Positions 17,418 to 24,967 are shown, numbered from the stretch's first letter. The stretch is 64,000 nt of DNA from an uncultured Candidatus Melainabacteria bacterium (GCA_934757155.1 CAKVLI010000001.1:310001-374000); one strand, 5' to 3'. A program made the numbers and translations. The notes: a model not told the origin generated them from the letters alone.

Positions 17418-18539
17418 TTAGCTTCTCAATTGAACAGGCATTACTAAGTAAATATAATCTTCATCTGAGCAAGGCGCAAACACTGTTGCAGATAGCGGTG
17501 TGTTCAATTTGATTGCAATTTCTTCGGATTCAACAATCTTCAAGAATTCAAGTACAAACTTGTAGTTGAATGCAATCGCCAAAGGTTCGCCCATATAACT
17601 TGCATCAATTTCGTCTTGAGAATTACCCGCCTCAGGAGAATCACCTGAAAGTTTCAAGGTATTATCAGCAAACTCAAATTTTACAATACTATTCTTTTCG
17701 TTTACCATAACCGCAACTCTTTCAAGCGCAGAAATCAAATCACCCTTGTTAACTTTCGCTTCTTTAGGGAAAGTTTGCGGAATCAATTGGTTATATTTAG
17801 GGAATTGTCCTTGCATCAATCTTGTAATAATTTTTGTCTTATCAATAGTTATTACAATCTTTTTAACCTCTTTACATATTTTTATACTTTCAGCTTCATC
17901 CAAAAGTGCAATCTTTGATAATTCAGCAAGAACTTTTGAAGAAATGAGCATTTCGAAAACTTTTTCCCCGTCAACAGAATTGTTTTTAACAACTTCTCTG
18001 ACTCTTGCAAGTCTGTTGCCATCAGTCGCTGCCATTTCTAAGATATTTTTGTTAACCTCACAAACAACTCCTGAGAGAAGATTGTTTGTTTCATATCCCG
18101 CTGCAGCTGAAACAACTTCACGAATAGCCTTTGTAAACGGTCTTGTTTCAATCTCGATTGAATCTTCTTCTGAAATATTTTCTTCAACTTGCGGAAATTC
18201 GTTCGCAGAAATACCGATAATATCAAATTTTGAATTCTTACAAGTAATCGTAACAACTGAGCCGTTTAGTTCCAATTTAACGAGTTCGTCTTGCAATCTT
18301 GAAATAATCTCACCCAGCTTTTTAGCAGGAAGAGTAAATTTACCTTCGGTTTCAACATCAGCATTAATAAGAGTTGTAACAGAAAGGTCGAAATCCGTAG
18401 CAGTCAATTTAATCTGGTTTTGACCGACAGTCTCAATCAAAACATTCGCTAGAACAGGCTGTAAACCCTTGACAACAGTGGCTCTTTCTACAATTCTAAT
18501 CCCGTTCAATAAATCTTCTTTTCCTGCGACAAATTTCAT
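17418..18539 (-). CDS. dnaN: DNA polymerase III beta subunit (sliding clamp)
   Basis: 373 residues from the ATG at 18539, which has AAGGGGTG upstream; the frame is open 22 codons further but those are AT-rich and not clamp-like. The N-terminus MKFVAGKEDLLNGIRIVERA and the three repeated clamp domains (about 1-120, 125-245, 250-373) match DnaN. The end LVMPVQLRS matches the conserved P-V/M-R tail of clamps. It forms the ring that tethers Pol III to DNA. dnaA is not next to it, so this is not evidently an origin region. Confidence 0.96.
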   Translation of the reverse strand: MKFVAGKEDLLNGIRIVERATVVKGLQPVLANVLIETVGQNQIKLTATDFDLSVTTLINADVETEGKFTLPAKKLGEIISRLQDELVKLELNGSVVTITCKNSKFDIIGISANEFPQVEENISEEDSIEIETRPFTKAIREVVSAAAGYETNNLLSGVVCEVNKNILEMAATDGNRLARVREVVKNNSVDGEKVFEMLISSKVLAELSKIALLDEAESIKICKEVKKIVITIDKTKIITRLMQGQFPKYNQLIPQTFPKEAKVNKGDLISALERVAVMVNEKNSIVKFEFADNTLKLSGDSPEAGNSQDEIDASYMGEPLAIAFNYKFVLEFLKIVESEEIAIKLNTPLSATVFAPCSDEDYIYLVMPVQLRS

Positions 18540-18679
18540 ATACGCACCCCTTAAATTCTCTGTTTTTACATCACACATTCTAGTACAAAAACCCCTTTTA
18601 CGCAAGAATTTTTGACTTTTTTAAAAGTATCATTAAAAACATCTTGTGTAAATATTTGTAACAAAATCGTAAAAAAGTC

Positions 18680-18706
18680 TAAAGTTTTTCAAAAAAATGC
18701 CGATAT
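18680..18706 (+). promoter_or_regulatory. Near-perfect sigma-28 (FliA) promoter
   Basis: TAAAGTTT (18680-18687), 11-bp spacer, GCCGATAT (18699-18706). It differs from the FliA consensus TAAAGTTT-N11-GCCGATAA only at the last base. Predicted transcription start about 18713, 50 nt before the small gene at 18764. Confidence 0.85.
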
Positions 18707-18763
18707 AAAAACTGTAAGCAAGAAACGACAAAAAAGAAAATATTTACAGGAAAGGATTAGCTT

Positions 18764-18925
18764 ATGCGTATCGAAAATGAAATGTTATCAAGATTTAATT
18801 CATCAAAATCAATGTTGGCGGATAATGCGGAAAGAGACCTTTCCAGTGAATTAGACTTTTTCTTCGATAACGTTATGGACACAGTCGTCGATTATTTCAA
18901 AGAAAGAGAGGAAATAAAAGTTTAG
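18764..18925 (+). CDS. Small protein of unknown function, 53 residues, sigma-28 regulated
   Basis: ATG at 18764 with AGGAAAGGA 7 nt upstream. The product starts MRIENEMLSRFNSSKSML, is acidic, and its second half (SSELDFFFDNVMDTVVDYF) looks like one amphipathic helix. No signal peptide or membrane segment. It stands alone between dnaN (divergent) and the dCMP deaminase, behind an excellent FliA promoter and before a strong hairpin. It could be a flagellar chaperone, an anti-sigma factor or another late flagellar protein; size and promoter fit, but I see no clear FlgM or FliT signature. Confidence 0.75.
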   Translation: MRIENEMLSRFNSSKSMLADNAERDLSSELDFFFDNVMDTVVDYFKEREEIKV

Positions 18926-18951
18926 CAAAACTCGAAAATTGAATTTACCCC

Positions 18952-18990
18952 ACAGGGGCGGGACGGTCTAAAAAACCGTCCCGCCCCTGT
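18952..18990. terminator. 16-bp GC-rich perfect hairpin after the small gene
   Basis: Arms ACAGGGGCGGGACGGT (18952-18967) and its exact complement (18975-18990) enclose 7 nt. It is far more GC-rich than its surroundings. No T-run follows directly. A GGGGTAAATT on the minus strand abuts it, so it may be part of the repeat mosaic as well as a transcript end for the 53-residue gene. Confidence 0.6.
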
Positions 18991-19037
18991 ACATTATACT
19001 CTTTTTATCTTACAATTTGAGCAAAAGGAGTATGGAT

Positions 19038-19502
19038 ATGGCAATAAAATCCTGGACTGATTATTTTCTTGATTTAGCAAAAACCTGCGCTTCACGTTCA
19101 AATTGTTTACGCGCACAAGTCGGCGCAGTTATCGTGGGACAAGACAAAAAGATTAAAGCGACAGGCTACAACGGAACACCTTCAGGCGTTGAATCCTGCT
19201 ATGAAAGAGGATTTTGTTACAGAATTGAGAACAATATTCCGTCAGGTACTTGTTATGAAACTTGCCGTTCCATACACGCGGAACAAAATGCTATAATTCA
19301 GGCAGGACAAGACCGTTGTACGGGTGCATCTATGTATATTTACGGTCACAACTTTATTTGTATTCTGTGTAAAAGATTTATTGTGCAGTCAGGGATTGTT
19401 GACGTTTACCTCAAAAAAGACGACAGTTCAGAAATCGTATATGTTTCAGTAGACGACATTCGCCGCGAGCTTGAACATCCGGAACCTGTTTGTAAAAAGT
19501 AA
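19038..19502 (+). CDS. dCMP/CMP deaminase family protein (ComEB type)
   Basis: 154 residues from the ATG at 19038, which has AAGGAG 7 nt upstream; an ATG 6 nt earlier is too close and a TTG earlier still is unlikely. Zinc motifs: HAEQNAI (HAE, ligand His and catalytic Glu) and CILC near residue 115. The N-terminal half has CASRSNCLRAQVGAVIV and the inserted TGYNGTPSGVESC...GTCYETCRSIHAEQ typical of dCMP deaminases, which make dUMP for thymidylate. The usual Pro before CxxC is replaced (FICILC), so a variant specificity is possible. Monocistronic. Confidence 0.88.
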   Translation: MAIKSWTDYFLDLAKTCASRSNCLRAQVGAVIVGQDKKIKATGYNGTPSGVESCYERGFCYRIENNIPSGTCYETCRSIHAEQNAIIQAGQDRCTGASMYIYGHNFICILCKRFIVQSGIVDVYLKKDDSSEIVYVSVDDIRRELEHPEPVCKK

Positions 19503-19511
19503 GTTATTTGA

Positions 19512-19554
19512 ACTTTTCTTTCTTCTTATTTGCGAGGCAAGAAGAAAGAAAAGT
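19512..19554. repeat. 16-bp perfect inverted repeat of CTTTTCTTTCTTCTT type
   Basis: ACTTTTCTTTCTTCTT (19512-19527) and its exact complement (19539-19554) flank an 11-nt loop, 9 nt after the deaminase stop. It is purine/pyrimidine-sorted, so it could form a hairpin or a triplex-like structure. It probably ends the transcript, though no T-run follows. Confidence 0.6.
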
Positions 19555-19574
19555 CCGAAAAGAAAGAAGAAACA

Positions 19575-19675
19575 CGCAAATGTTCACAACAGCTTCGCTG
19601 TGATTATGGTTGTGCTACGCACAATCTCTTATGCTCGCTATTATGCATAGCACACGCTCGCGGGAGTAGGGTGCG
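19575..19675. repeat. Cluster of small TTCG/TACG-loop hairpins
   Basis: Consecutive short palindromes, including ACAGCTTCGCTGT, GTTGTGCTACGCACAA and a TGCTCGCTATTATGCATAGCA stretch, fill the space before a repeat A unit. A similar AAGTGCTTCGCACTT element lies at about 25917. They look like dispersed palindromic units; no gene is supported here. Confidence 0.45.
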
Positions 19676-19692
19676 CACACTTGCAAATCTTA

Positions 19693-19750
19693 CCGACTGG
19701 TAGTTTTGACCAACCAGCCAAAACACATTTACCCCTTTACCCCTACCCCT
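19693..19750 (-). repeat. Repeat family A at the 3' end of the ABC permease gene
   Basis: On the minus strand the head is repeated: GGGGTAGGGGTAAAGGGG, then TAAATGTGTTTTGGCTGG and TTGGTCAAAACTACCAGTC. The permease stop (TAG, 19743-19745) is the first TAG of this run. Confidence 0.85.
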
Positions 19751-20588
19751 TGACGGCACCGTCATTTTCACCGGAGATAAAGTATCTTTGCATAGCCAGA
19801 AAGAAGATTATTATAGGTATGGTTGCAATAATTGAACCTGCTGCAATAAATCTCCAGTTAGAAGAAAACATCCCTTGCAGGTTGTTTATTCCGACCGGAA
19901 GGGTGTACATAGAATCTTTGGTTAGCATAATACTCGGCCACAAAAACTCACCCCAAGAACCGATAAACGTAAACACAGCAAGTACCGCAAGCGTCGGTTT
20001 AACCATAGGAAGGACAACTCTTACAAACATCTGGAAAACATTGCACCCGTCCACAATTGCAGCCTCTTCAACTTCGCGCGGAACTTTCATGAACGCCTGC
20101 CTCATAAGGAAAATCCCGAACGCACTTACTGCAAACGGCATTACAAGTCCGATATAGCCCATAACATTATTTACGCTATCGATAAGGTGCAGTTTCAAAG
20201 TTATTATATAAACAGGGAGCATAATCGCTTGGAACGGAATCATAATCGTTGCCAAAATAGAAAAGAACACGACTTTTTTCCCTCGAAAATTCATTCTCGC
20301 AAGCGGATATGCAGCAAGCGATGACAAAACCAAATTCAGAATTACGGTCAATGCCGCAACAATCATAGAGTTCATAAAATATCCGACAAAATTTACTTTG
20401 TGCCAAACATCAACATAGTTCACAAAAGTAAAATCCTGCGGAATTATTGTAGGCGGATATGCAAAAATATCCTCATTTACACCCTTTAAAGAAGTCGATA
20501 ACAACCAAATGAAAGGAAAAATTGATAACAGCGATGTGATTATCAACACAGTATGAATCATAGTTTTTGAGAATATTTTTTTTATCAT
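19743..20588 (-). CDS. Sugar ABC transporter permease (MalG/UgpE family)
   Basis: About 281 residues with six membrane helices. The EAA loop EEAAIVDGCNVFQMFVRVVLPMVKP (read in pieces) marks an inner-membrane permease of the carbohydrate uptake (CUT1) family, and FPFIWLLSTSLK at the N-terminus is typical of MalG-like subunits. ATG at 20588 is preferred to a GTG at 20600; neither has a strong Shine-Dalgarno. No binding protein, partner permease or ATPase is nearby, so the substrate cannot be inferred. It follows fliR on the same strand. Confidence 0.9.
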   Translation of the reverse strand: MIKKIFSKTMIHTVLIITSLLSIFPFIWLLSTSLKGVNEDIFAYPPTIIPQDFTFVNYVDVWHKVNFVGYFMNSMIVAALTVILNLVLSSLAAYPLARMNFRGKKVVFFSILATIMIPFQAIMLPVYIITLKLHLIDSVNNVMGYIGLVMPFAVSAFGIFLMRQAFMKVPREVEEAAIVDGCNVFQMFVRVVLPMVKPTLAVLAVFTFIGSWGEFLWPSIMLTKDSMYTLPVGINNLQGMFSSNWRFIAAGSIIATIPIIIFFLAMQRYFISGENDGAVKG

Positions 20589-20656
20589 GCCATCTCTCAC
20601 GTAAACCTACGTTCCTTCATATAAACCTAACTAATTGTAGCATAAAACCGAGTTTT

Positions 20657-21436
20657 CTAATAAATACTTGAAAATGATAAGAAGAAATCCGAAATCACAC
20701 CCACAAGCATAGGCAAAATCCATATCATAATAGCAGCGCCAAATACAGGTTTAAACAAGAAACTCAGCTGAAACACGTTTACCTGAGGTGCAGTTTTAGA
20801 AATTACACCCAAAATAATATCTTGACCCAATGTCGCAAGCAAAACGGGCGACGCAATTTGAAGCCCCATATACAATACGTTGGAAGTAGTCTTGACCAAA
20901 TAATCCATATTAATAATCTGCTCCAACGGAATTTTCACGGCATAAATCGGGAAAATCGAAAAACTTCTTACAAGAGCATTAAATAACCAATACAGCCCGC
21001 CCAGTTCAATAAATATACACAAACCCATAAGAGTTATCATTCGGCTCAGAATAGAGGTTTGGCTGTTGGTTGTAGGATCCATTACCATTGCAGAAGACAA
21101 ACCCATTTGAGTGTTAATCATATCTCCGCCGGCTTCCACCGCTAAAATTATTAACTGCGCAATATACCCGATAATTGCACCCACCGCAAAGTTTAATATC
21201 CACAATAACATCGGAGAAACATCTTTAGGCGGAACTCCCGGATGTAACAACGGAGTTATCATCACTGTCAAAAGCAATGCCAACGCGAGTTTCACAATAG
21301 TATTGATTTCTTTTCTGTTAAACACAGGAGCAAATCTTATGAATCCCATCAAACGCGCAAAGACAATGAAACCCGCAGAAAAATATTTCTCAAAGTCAGG
21401 AAACAAACTCGCTATTTGATACAAAAGTTGATCCAT
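20657..21436 (-). CDS. fliR: Flagellar biosynthetic protein FliR
   Basis: 259 residues with about six membrane helices. FIVFARLMGFIRFAPVF near the N-terminus, GFIAQL-like GYIAQLIILAVEAGGDMINTQMGLSSA in the centre, and FLFKPVFGAAIMIWILP at the C-terminus match FliR/SctT of the type III export gate. With FliP and FliQ it forms the FliP5Q4R1 channel. It directly abuts the small periplasmic protein gene upstream (no gap). flhB and flhA, usual neighbours, do not follow; an unrelated permease does. Confidence 0.95.
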   Translation of the reverse strand: MDQLLYQIASLFPDFEKYFSAGFIVFARLMGFIRFAPVFNRKEINTIVKLALALLLTVMITPLLHPGVPPKDVSPMLLWILNFAVGAIIGYIAQLIILAVEAGGDMINTQMGLSSAMVMDPTTNSQTSILSRMITLMGLCIFIELGGLYWLFNALVRSFSIFPIYAVKIPLEQIINMDYLVKTTSNVLYMGLQIASPVLLATLGQDIILGVISKTAPQVNVFQLSFLFKPVFGAAIMIWILPMLVGVISDFFLSFSSIY

Positions 21437-21853
21437 CTACTCTTCCCCCTCTCTCAATGCAGGAGGAATTTCCTCTTCATCAATATCTTCATTTCTCAAT
21501 AAAGGCGGTTTATCAATCTCATAGTCCAAAACTTCAGGCGGACTGTCCAAAGACAAAACCTCAAAACCGTCCTTCTCTTCGACAATCGTCTCATCCTCAG
21601 TAATATCAACCTTAAAATTAGTCAATATACCGTCTTTCGAGATAGAAAAGCTCGTAGAACCAACCCCTAGCGGATGCACCATCAACGTATTCTTTTCGTT
21701 CATTATTGTCACAAGGGTATGAACCTCTAAAATCTCAGGGTTTTTAACCTTGATATCTGTCATTTTAGCATCAGACGCAATTATGCAGTCCTCAAACGCA
21801 TAAACAGGCATAATCATAGCAGCTATTAATATACTTAAACCTGCCTTAAACAT
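21437..21853 (-). CDS. Periplasmic protein with a secretin/pilus N-terminal-like domain, inside the flagellar operon
   Basis: 138 residues. A signal peptide (MFKAGLSILIAAMIMPVYA, cleaved before FED) is followed by about 70 residues of a beta-rich domain resembling the T2SS/T3SS/pilus N-domain (pil_N): KMTDIKVKNPEILEV, then LMVHPLGVGSTSFSI. In secretin and Cpa systems such domains sit at the periplasmic entrance. The tail is very acidic and Pro-rich (DEEEIPPALREGEE). It lies 2 nt after fliQ and abuts fliR, so it is part of the operon; I know of no standard flagellar gene at this position. Confidence 0.8.
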   Translation of the reverse strand: MFKAGLSILIAAMIMPVYAFEDCIIASDAKMTDIKVKNPEILEVHTLVTIMNEKNTLMVHPLGVGSTSFSISKDGILTNFKVDITEDETIVEEKDGFEVLSLDSPPEVLDYEIDKPPLLRNEDIDEEEIPPALREGEE

Positions 21854-21855
21854 AC

Positions 21856-22344
21856 TTACCTGCCCAAAATCTTATTCGTTTCAACAAAGTTAGCTTTAGG
21901 CATTGGTGCTCTCGGTGCGGAATCATAATTAACCTTTTGTCCCTTATCCAAATAAGGAACCTTACCAGGGTTCTTCATCAACTCTTTAACCTTTGGCACA
22001 TTCTTAAAAGAATCCTTCATCTCACCCTCAAACGGAGTCGTATACTTATAATAATCCGCAGGCAAAACATACGTATCCGCCTTAGAAACACCATTGAACG
22101 CCAACGCCATTCCCTCCTGGAAAAGATTGGTCAATAATTTTATAAAGCCCAAGCCGCCAATAATAATAACCAAAAATACCGCAAATATCTTAGGTGCAGC
22201 AGATATCGTCTGTTCCTGAACCTGAGTTACAGCCTGAATAATACCTACAACCAAACCAATAGCCGCTGCCGTCAATACGCAAGGCATTGATATTGACAAC
22301 ATTGTCATAAAACCTTTGGCTAAATATTCTGTCAGCATCTCCAT
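21856..22344 (-). CDS. fliQ: Flagellar biosynthetic protein FliQ with a C-terminal extension
   Basis: Residues 1-90 match FliQ: two membrane helices, with GFMTMLSISMPCVLTAAAIGLVVGIIQAVTQVQEQTIS as the signature (read in pieces). FliQ is usually about 89 residues; here about 70 more follow, polar and Pro/Lys-rich (PADYYKYTTPFEGEMKD..., ending FVETNKILGR). The extension shows no signal or repeat and could contact the neighbouring export components. The RBS AAAGGATA lies at the end of a 102-bp tandem duplication that separates it from fliP. Confidence 0.93.
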   Translation of the reverse strand: MEMLTEYLAKGFMTMLSISMPCVLTAAAIGLVVGIIQAVTQVQEQTISAAPKIFAVFLVIIIGGLGFIKLLTNLFQEGMALAFNGVSKADTYVLPADYYKYTTPFEGEMKDSFKNVPKVKELMKNPGKVPYLDKGQKVNYDSAPRAPMPKANFVETNKILGR

Positions 22345-22350
22345 TTTTTA

Positions 22351-22554
22351 TATCCTTTCGGCGGAGTACATTCCGTCTATCTTCTGCATTCTTCTGTCTT
22401 GTCTACCGGTACTCCTTTTGAACTGACTACCAGCTCTTGTTCACCCTGTGAGTATCCTTTCGGCGGAGTACATTCCGTCTATCTTCTGTATTCTTTTGTC
22501 TTGTCTACCGGTACTCCTTTTGAACTGACTACCGGCTTTTGTTCACCCTGTGGG
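22351..22554 (-). repeat. Two tandem 102-bp direct repeats between fliP and fliQ
   Basis: Copies 22351-22452 and 22453-22554 differ at only a handful of positions (for example TTCTGCATTCTTCTG versus TTCTGTATTCTTTTG). On the minus strand each holds AAAAGGAGTACCGGTAG and ends with CCGAAAGGATA, the latter serving as the fliQ ribosome-binding region in the proximal copy. No ORF of interest. Near-identity implies a recent duplication. Confidence 0.95.
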
Positions 22555-22558
22555 AAAG

Positions 22559-22582
22559 GCTAATATTTACCCCTACCCCTAG
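22559..22582 (-). repeat. Truncated repeat A head at the fliP stop
   Basis: Minus strand: the fliP TAG (22579-22581) runs into GGGGTAGGGGTAAATATTAG. Only the head is present; the TGGTTGGT body is missing or replaced by the tandem 102-bp repeats. Confidence 0.7.
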
Positions 22583-23217
22583 TTGTAACTTTGTACCAGA
22601 CCTTGGACAATCAATGCCCAGCCGTCAACCGCAATAAATATCAGCAGCTTGAACGGCAGAGATATAATCGTCGGTGATAACATAAACATACCCAGTGCCA
22701 GCAGGATGTTTGCTACAACCAAGTCTAATACAATAAATGGTACAAATACGATGAAACCAATCTCAAACGCAACCTTGAGTTCGCTCAAAATATACGCAGG
22801 AGCGACTTCCCATATTGTCAACTCCTCGGGTGACTTCGGCGGTGTTTTTCGTTTTAGTTCCACAAAAAATGCCAAATCTGACTCCCGAGTCTGTTTCATC
22901 ATAAACTCTTTCAATGGTTTCGACCCCTCATCTATCGCCATAATCAAGTTCTGATTTTTCTGATACGGGATTGAACCGCGTTGATACATTTGTTCAAAAA
23001 CCCCGCCCATTGTATAGAAAGTCAAAATCATACAAAGACCAATTGTTACAATTGAAGGCGGAACTTGAACGCCCATCGCAGTCTTAAGTAGTGAAAAAAC
23101 GATTGTAAAACGCAAGAAACACGTCATACAACAAAACACAAACGGCAAGAGCGAAAACAGCGTCATTACCGTAAGCATTTGTAAAACGGGGTTCATATCC
23201 TTTAATACGGAATCCAT
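22579..23217 (-). CDS. fliP: Flagellar biosynthetic protein FliP
   Basis: 212 residues with about four membrane helices. CFLRFTIVFSLLKTAMGVQVPPS and LILTFYTM-type segments, then PAYILSELKVAFEIGFIVFVPFIVLDLVVANIL and GMFMLSPTIISLPFKLLIFIAVDGW (read in pieces) are FliP/SctR signatures. It is the core of the export-gate channel. The N-terminal signal region is shorter than in enteric FliP. Its start overlaps the fliO stop by one base (TAATG). Confidence 0.96.
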   Translation of the reverse strand: MDSVLKDMNPVLQMLTVMTLFSLLPFVFCCMTCFLRFTIVFSLLKTAMGVQVPPSIVTIGLCMILTFYTMGGVFEQMYQRGSIPYQKNQNLIMAIDEGSKPLKEFMMKQTRESDLAFFVELKRKTPPKSPEELTIWEVAPAYILSELKVAFEIGFIVFVPFIVLDLVVANILLALGMFMLSPTIISLPFKLLIFIAVDGWALIVQGLVQSYN

Positions 23218-23708
23218 TATCTATCCCCCCTTATATTTCCCATTGAAATTCGCTCTCCAATGTCCTCAGAACGCATTTTCTCCGCTAAGTTTTTCATAAC
23301 CGAAGAGTATGGCGAACTCTGTGTTGAACGAATTCCGACAACTGATTTGTCCATATAACTTCTTTTCTGTGGCAAAGAATTCATTGTTTCCTTAAAACTC
23401 TTTGTTGGATAATCTTCCGCACTCATACTTGCAACCGCAGGAATTTTTTCTTCCGCTACAGAATTTGTATTGAGTTTAGAAATCAACGTTGTTTTATCCA
23501 CATCTCCCGCAATAAGGAATTTTTCTTCTCCGGCTGAAACTATATACAAAGTCTTTCTTGCACCCAAAGACATAGTATCAACAACTTTCAAAAATTTGCC
23601 ACTACTTTTGCTTCCGCCTGATGTTGCATTCTTGAACACCATTAGCGCAAGTACCATAACGCCGACCATTGCCATCGTATAAACTATAAAATTAGTTAAA
23701 TATCCCAT
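23217..23708 (-). CDS. fliO: Flagellar biosynthetic protein FliO
   Basis: 163 residues. One membrane helix (about 5-24) followed by the compact cytosolic domain KFLKVVDTMSLGARKTLYIVSAGEEKFLIAGD, the FliO/FliZ signature. FliO stabilises the FliP ring during export-gate assembly. The remaining tail is Ser-rich and probably disordered. Good Shine-Dalgarno (AAGAGGTAG). It supports a flagellar rather than injectisome identity for the operon, because injectisomes generally lack FliO. Confidence 0.88.
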   Translation of the reverse strand: MGYLTNFIVYTMAMVGVMVLALMVFKNATSGGSKSSGKFLKVVDTMSLGARKTLYIVSAGEEKFLIAGDVDKTTLISKLNTNSVAEEKIPAVASMSAEDYPTKSFKETMNSLPQKRSYMDKSVVGIRSTQSSPYSSVMKNLAEKMRSEDIGERISMGNIRGDR

Positions 23709-23751
23709 ACTACCTCTTCTTTCGATTTAAGAATCAATCAAAAAAAGTCAA

Positions 23752-24855
23752 CTATTCACCCTGTTGTTCTTCAACCTCAAAATCGCTATAATCAAAATCT
23801 TCTTCAGGTTGATGTTCTTCCTCTTCAGCAGGAGCTGCCTGAGGTGCTGCAGGTGCCGTCGGTTGAGTACAATTTGAATCCTCAACTTTTTCAATACGGA
23901 CACCAAAACGGTCATTTATAATAACCAATTCACCCAAAGCAACCAGTTTTCCACCTACCTTCAAAGAAATTTTGTTATCATATACTGAGCATAAGTCGAC
24001 AATTAAACCTTCTTCAATACATTTAAGGTCACCCAATGTTACCTTTACCTTGTCAAACTCTGCTGACATATCAACTTGAATACTATCCCAAAGATTAGTA
24101 CTTGCATTATCCATTTCATTTCCTCCCGACATATCATAAGGTTCTATGATGTTTTCATTTGGTTTTACTTTAAATTTCTGAACAATATTTTCGCACACAA
24201 GTGTCATTTCAGAAGAATTGCTGTTTTCAAAAAGCACAATATCACCCGCATCCAGTTTTTTAATTTCAGAAAGCGGAAATATAGTCGTTCCCAAAACAAG
24301 ATTTACTTCAACCGGAGTACGCAAAAAATCAATATCTGTAAAATGAGGAGGTTTTTCCTCTTCCTCCTTCGGAATCAAAATATCTTTCGGAACAGATATA
24401 ATAAACTTCGCAGCAGTATCAGATACTTCACTCTTAACGAAATAGGTTAAATGCAGAATCTCACTATAACGACGGTTAGGTTCAATCGTAAAATTCGGGG
24501 CAAGAGATTCATATAAAAAGTCGTTAAAAGCGGTGATAATACGCGCTTCCAGCTCAGTCACTTCAGTCAACTCAAAATGCTTATTGTTTTTACCCAAAAC
24601 CTTATCAAGTATAACATCTATTGCATCTTGAGAAATTCTTATATAAACATCATTCTTTGAATTAATCTTAACTTTGGTTACAAAAAAGGTTTCGTTCTGT
24701 GCAAGTACATTCATATTCGTGCTTATTGAAGCAAGTTTGTACTCAAAACCGTCATAGAAAAACTCACTGCTGCAATTTTTTACAACCGGTGTAAACACGG
24801 AGTCGTACCATGAAAATTGTTTATATAATTCATCAAAAAATATAGAACTTATCAT
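23752..24855 (-). CDS. Flagellar motor switch protein of FliM/FliN (SpoA) type
   Basis: 367 residues. Residues 1-170 resemble the CheC/FliM middle domain. A first SpoA-like domain spans about 180-245 (TPVEVNLVLGTTIFPLSEIKKLDAGDIV). A clear FliN SpoA domain covers about 262-330 (VTLGDLKCIEEGLIVDLC, then LKVGGKLVALGELVIINDRFGVRI). The C-terminus is acidic and Ala/Pro-rich. The layout resembles FliY or a FliM-FliN fusion and would form part of the C-ring that binds CheY-P. It is the first gene of the operon; a dyad lies 98 bp upstream. Confidence 0.88.
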   Translation of the reverse strand: MISSIFFDELYKQFSWYDSVFTPVVKNCSSEFFYDGFEYKLASISTNMNVLAQNETFFVTKVKINSKNDVYIRISQDAIDVILDKVLGKNNKHFELTEVTELEARIITAFNDFLYESLAPNFTIEPNRRYSEILHLTYFVKSEVSDTAAKFIISVPKDILIPKEEEEKPPHFTDIDFLRTPVEVNLVLGTTIFPLSEIKKLDAGDIVLFENSNSSEMTLVCENIVQKFKVKPNENIIEPYDMSGGNEMDNASTNLWDSIQVDMSAEFDKVKVTLGDLKCIEEGLIVDLCSVYDNKISLKVGGKLVALGELVIINDRFGVRIEKVEDSNCTQPTAPAAPQAAPAEEEEHQPEEDFDYSDFEVEEQQGE

Positions 24856-24952
24856 ACCTAACCCTTTTTGAAAAGGAAGAAGAAATATTATTAATCCCTA
24901 CATCTTCCCCCAGTCTATACGTATAATAAAGGATTTTTTGTTATTGCACATC

Positions 24953-24967
24953 ATACATATAATGTAT
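24953..24967. promoter_or_regulatory. 15-bp dyad upstream of the flagellar operon
   Basis: ATACAT-ATA-ATGTAT, a perfect 6-3-6 dyad, 98 bp before the switch-protein start. The same element with one mismatch lies 84 bp before the pilus operon (56752-56766). A possible minus-strand -10 (TATTAT, 24923-24928) puts the dyad near position -44, where class II activators bind. A TATAAT on the plus strand inside the dyad is the alternative reading. Confidence 0.5.

Noticed and set aside
17418..18700. Replication origin next to dnaN
   Set aside because: No dnaA gene, no cluster of DnaA boxes (TTATCCACA) and no rpmH or recF neighbour are visible.
18612..18854. 80-residue plus-strand open frame overlapping the 53-residue gene
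   Set aside because: It lies over the sigma-28 promoter, has no ribosome-binding site, and is out of frame with the better-supported small gene.
19681..20157. 158-residue plus-strand frame over the ABC permease
   Set aside because: It is a shadow of the permease gene, starting inside repeat A.
22351..22554. Possible CRISPR-like repeat array
   Set aside because: There are only two adjacent 102-bp copies with no spacers, no leader and no cas genes. It is a tandem duplication.
20657..24855. Non-flagellar type III secretion (injectisome) reading of the export operon
   Set aside because: FliO is present, fliD is in the window and two sigma-28 promoters are seen. All point to flagella.
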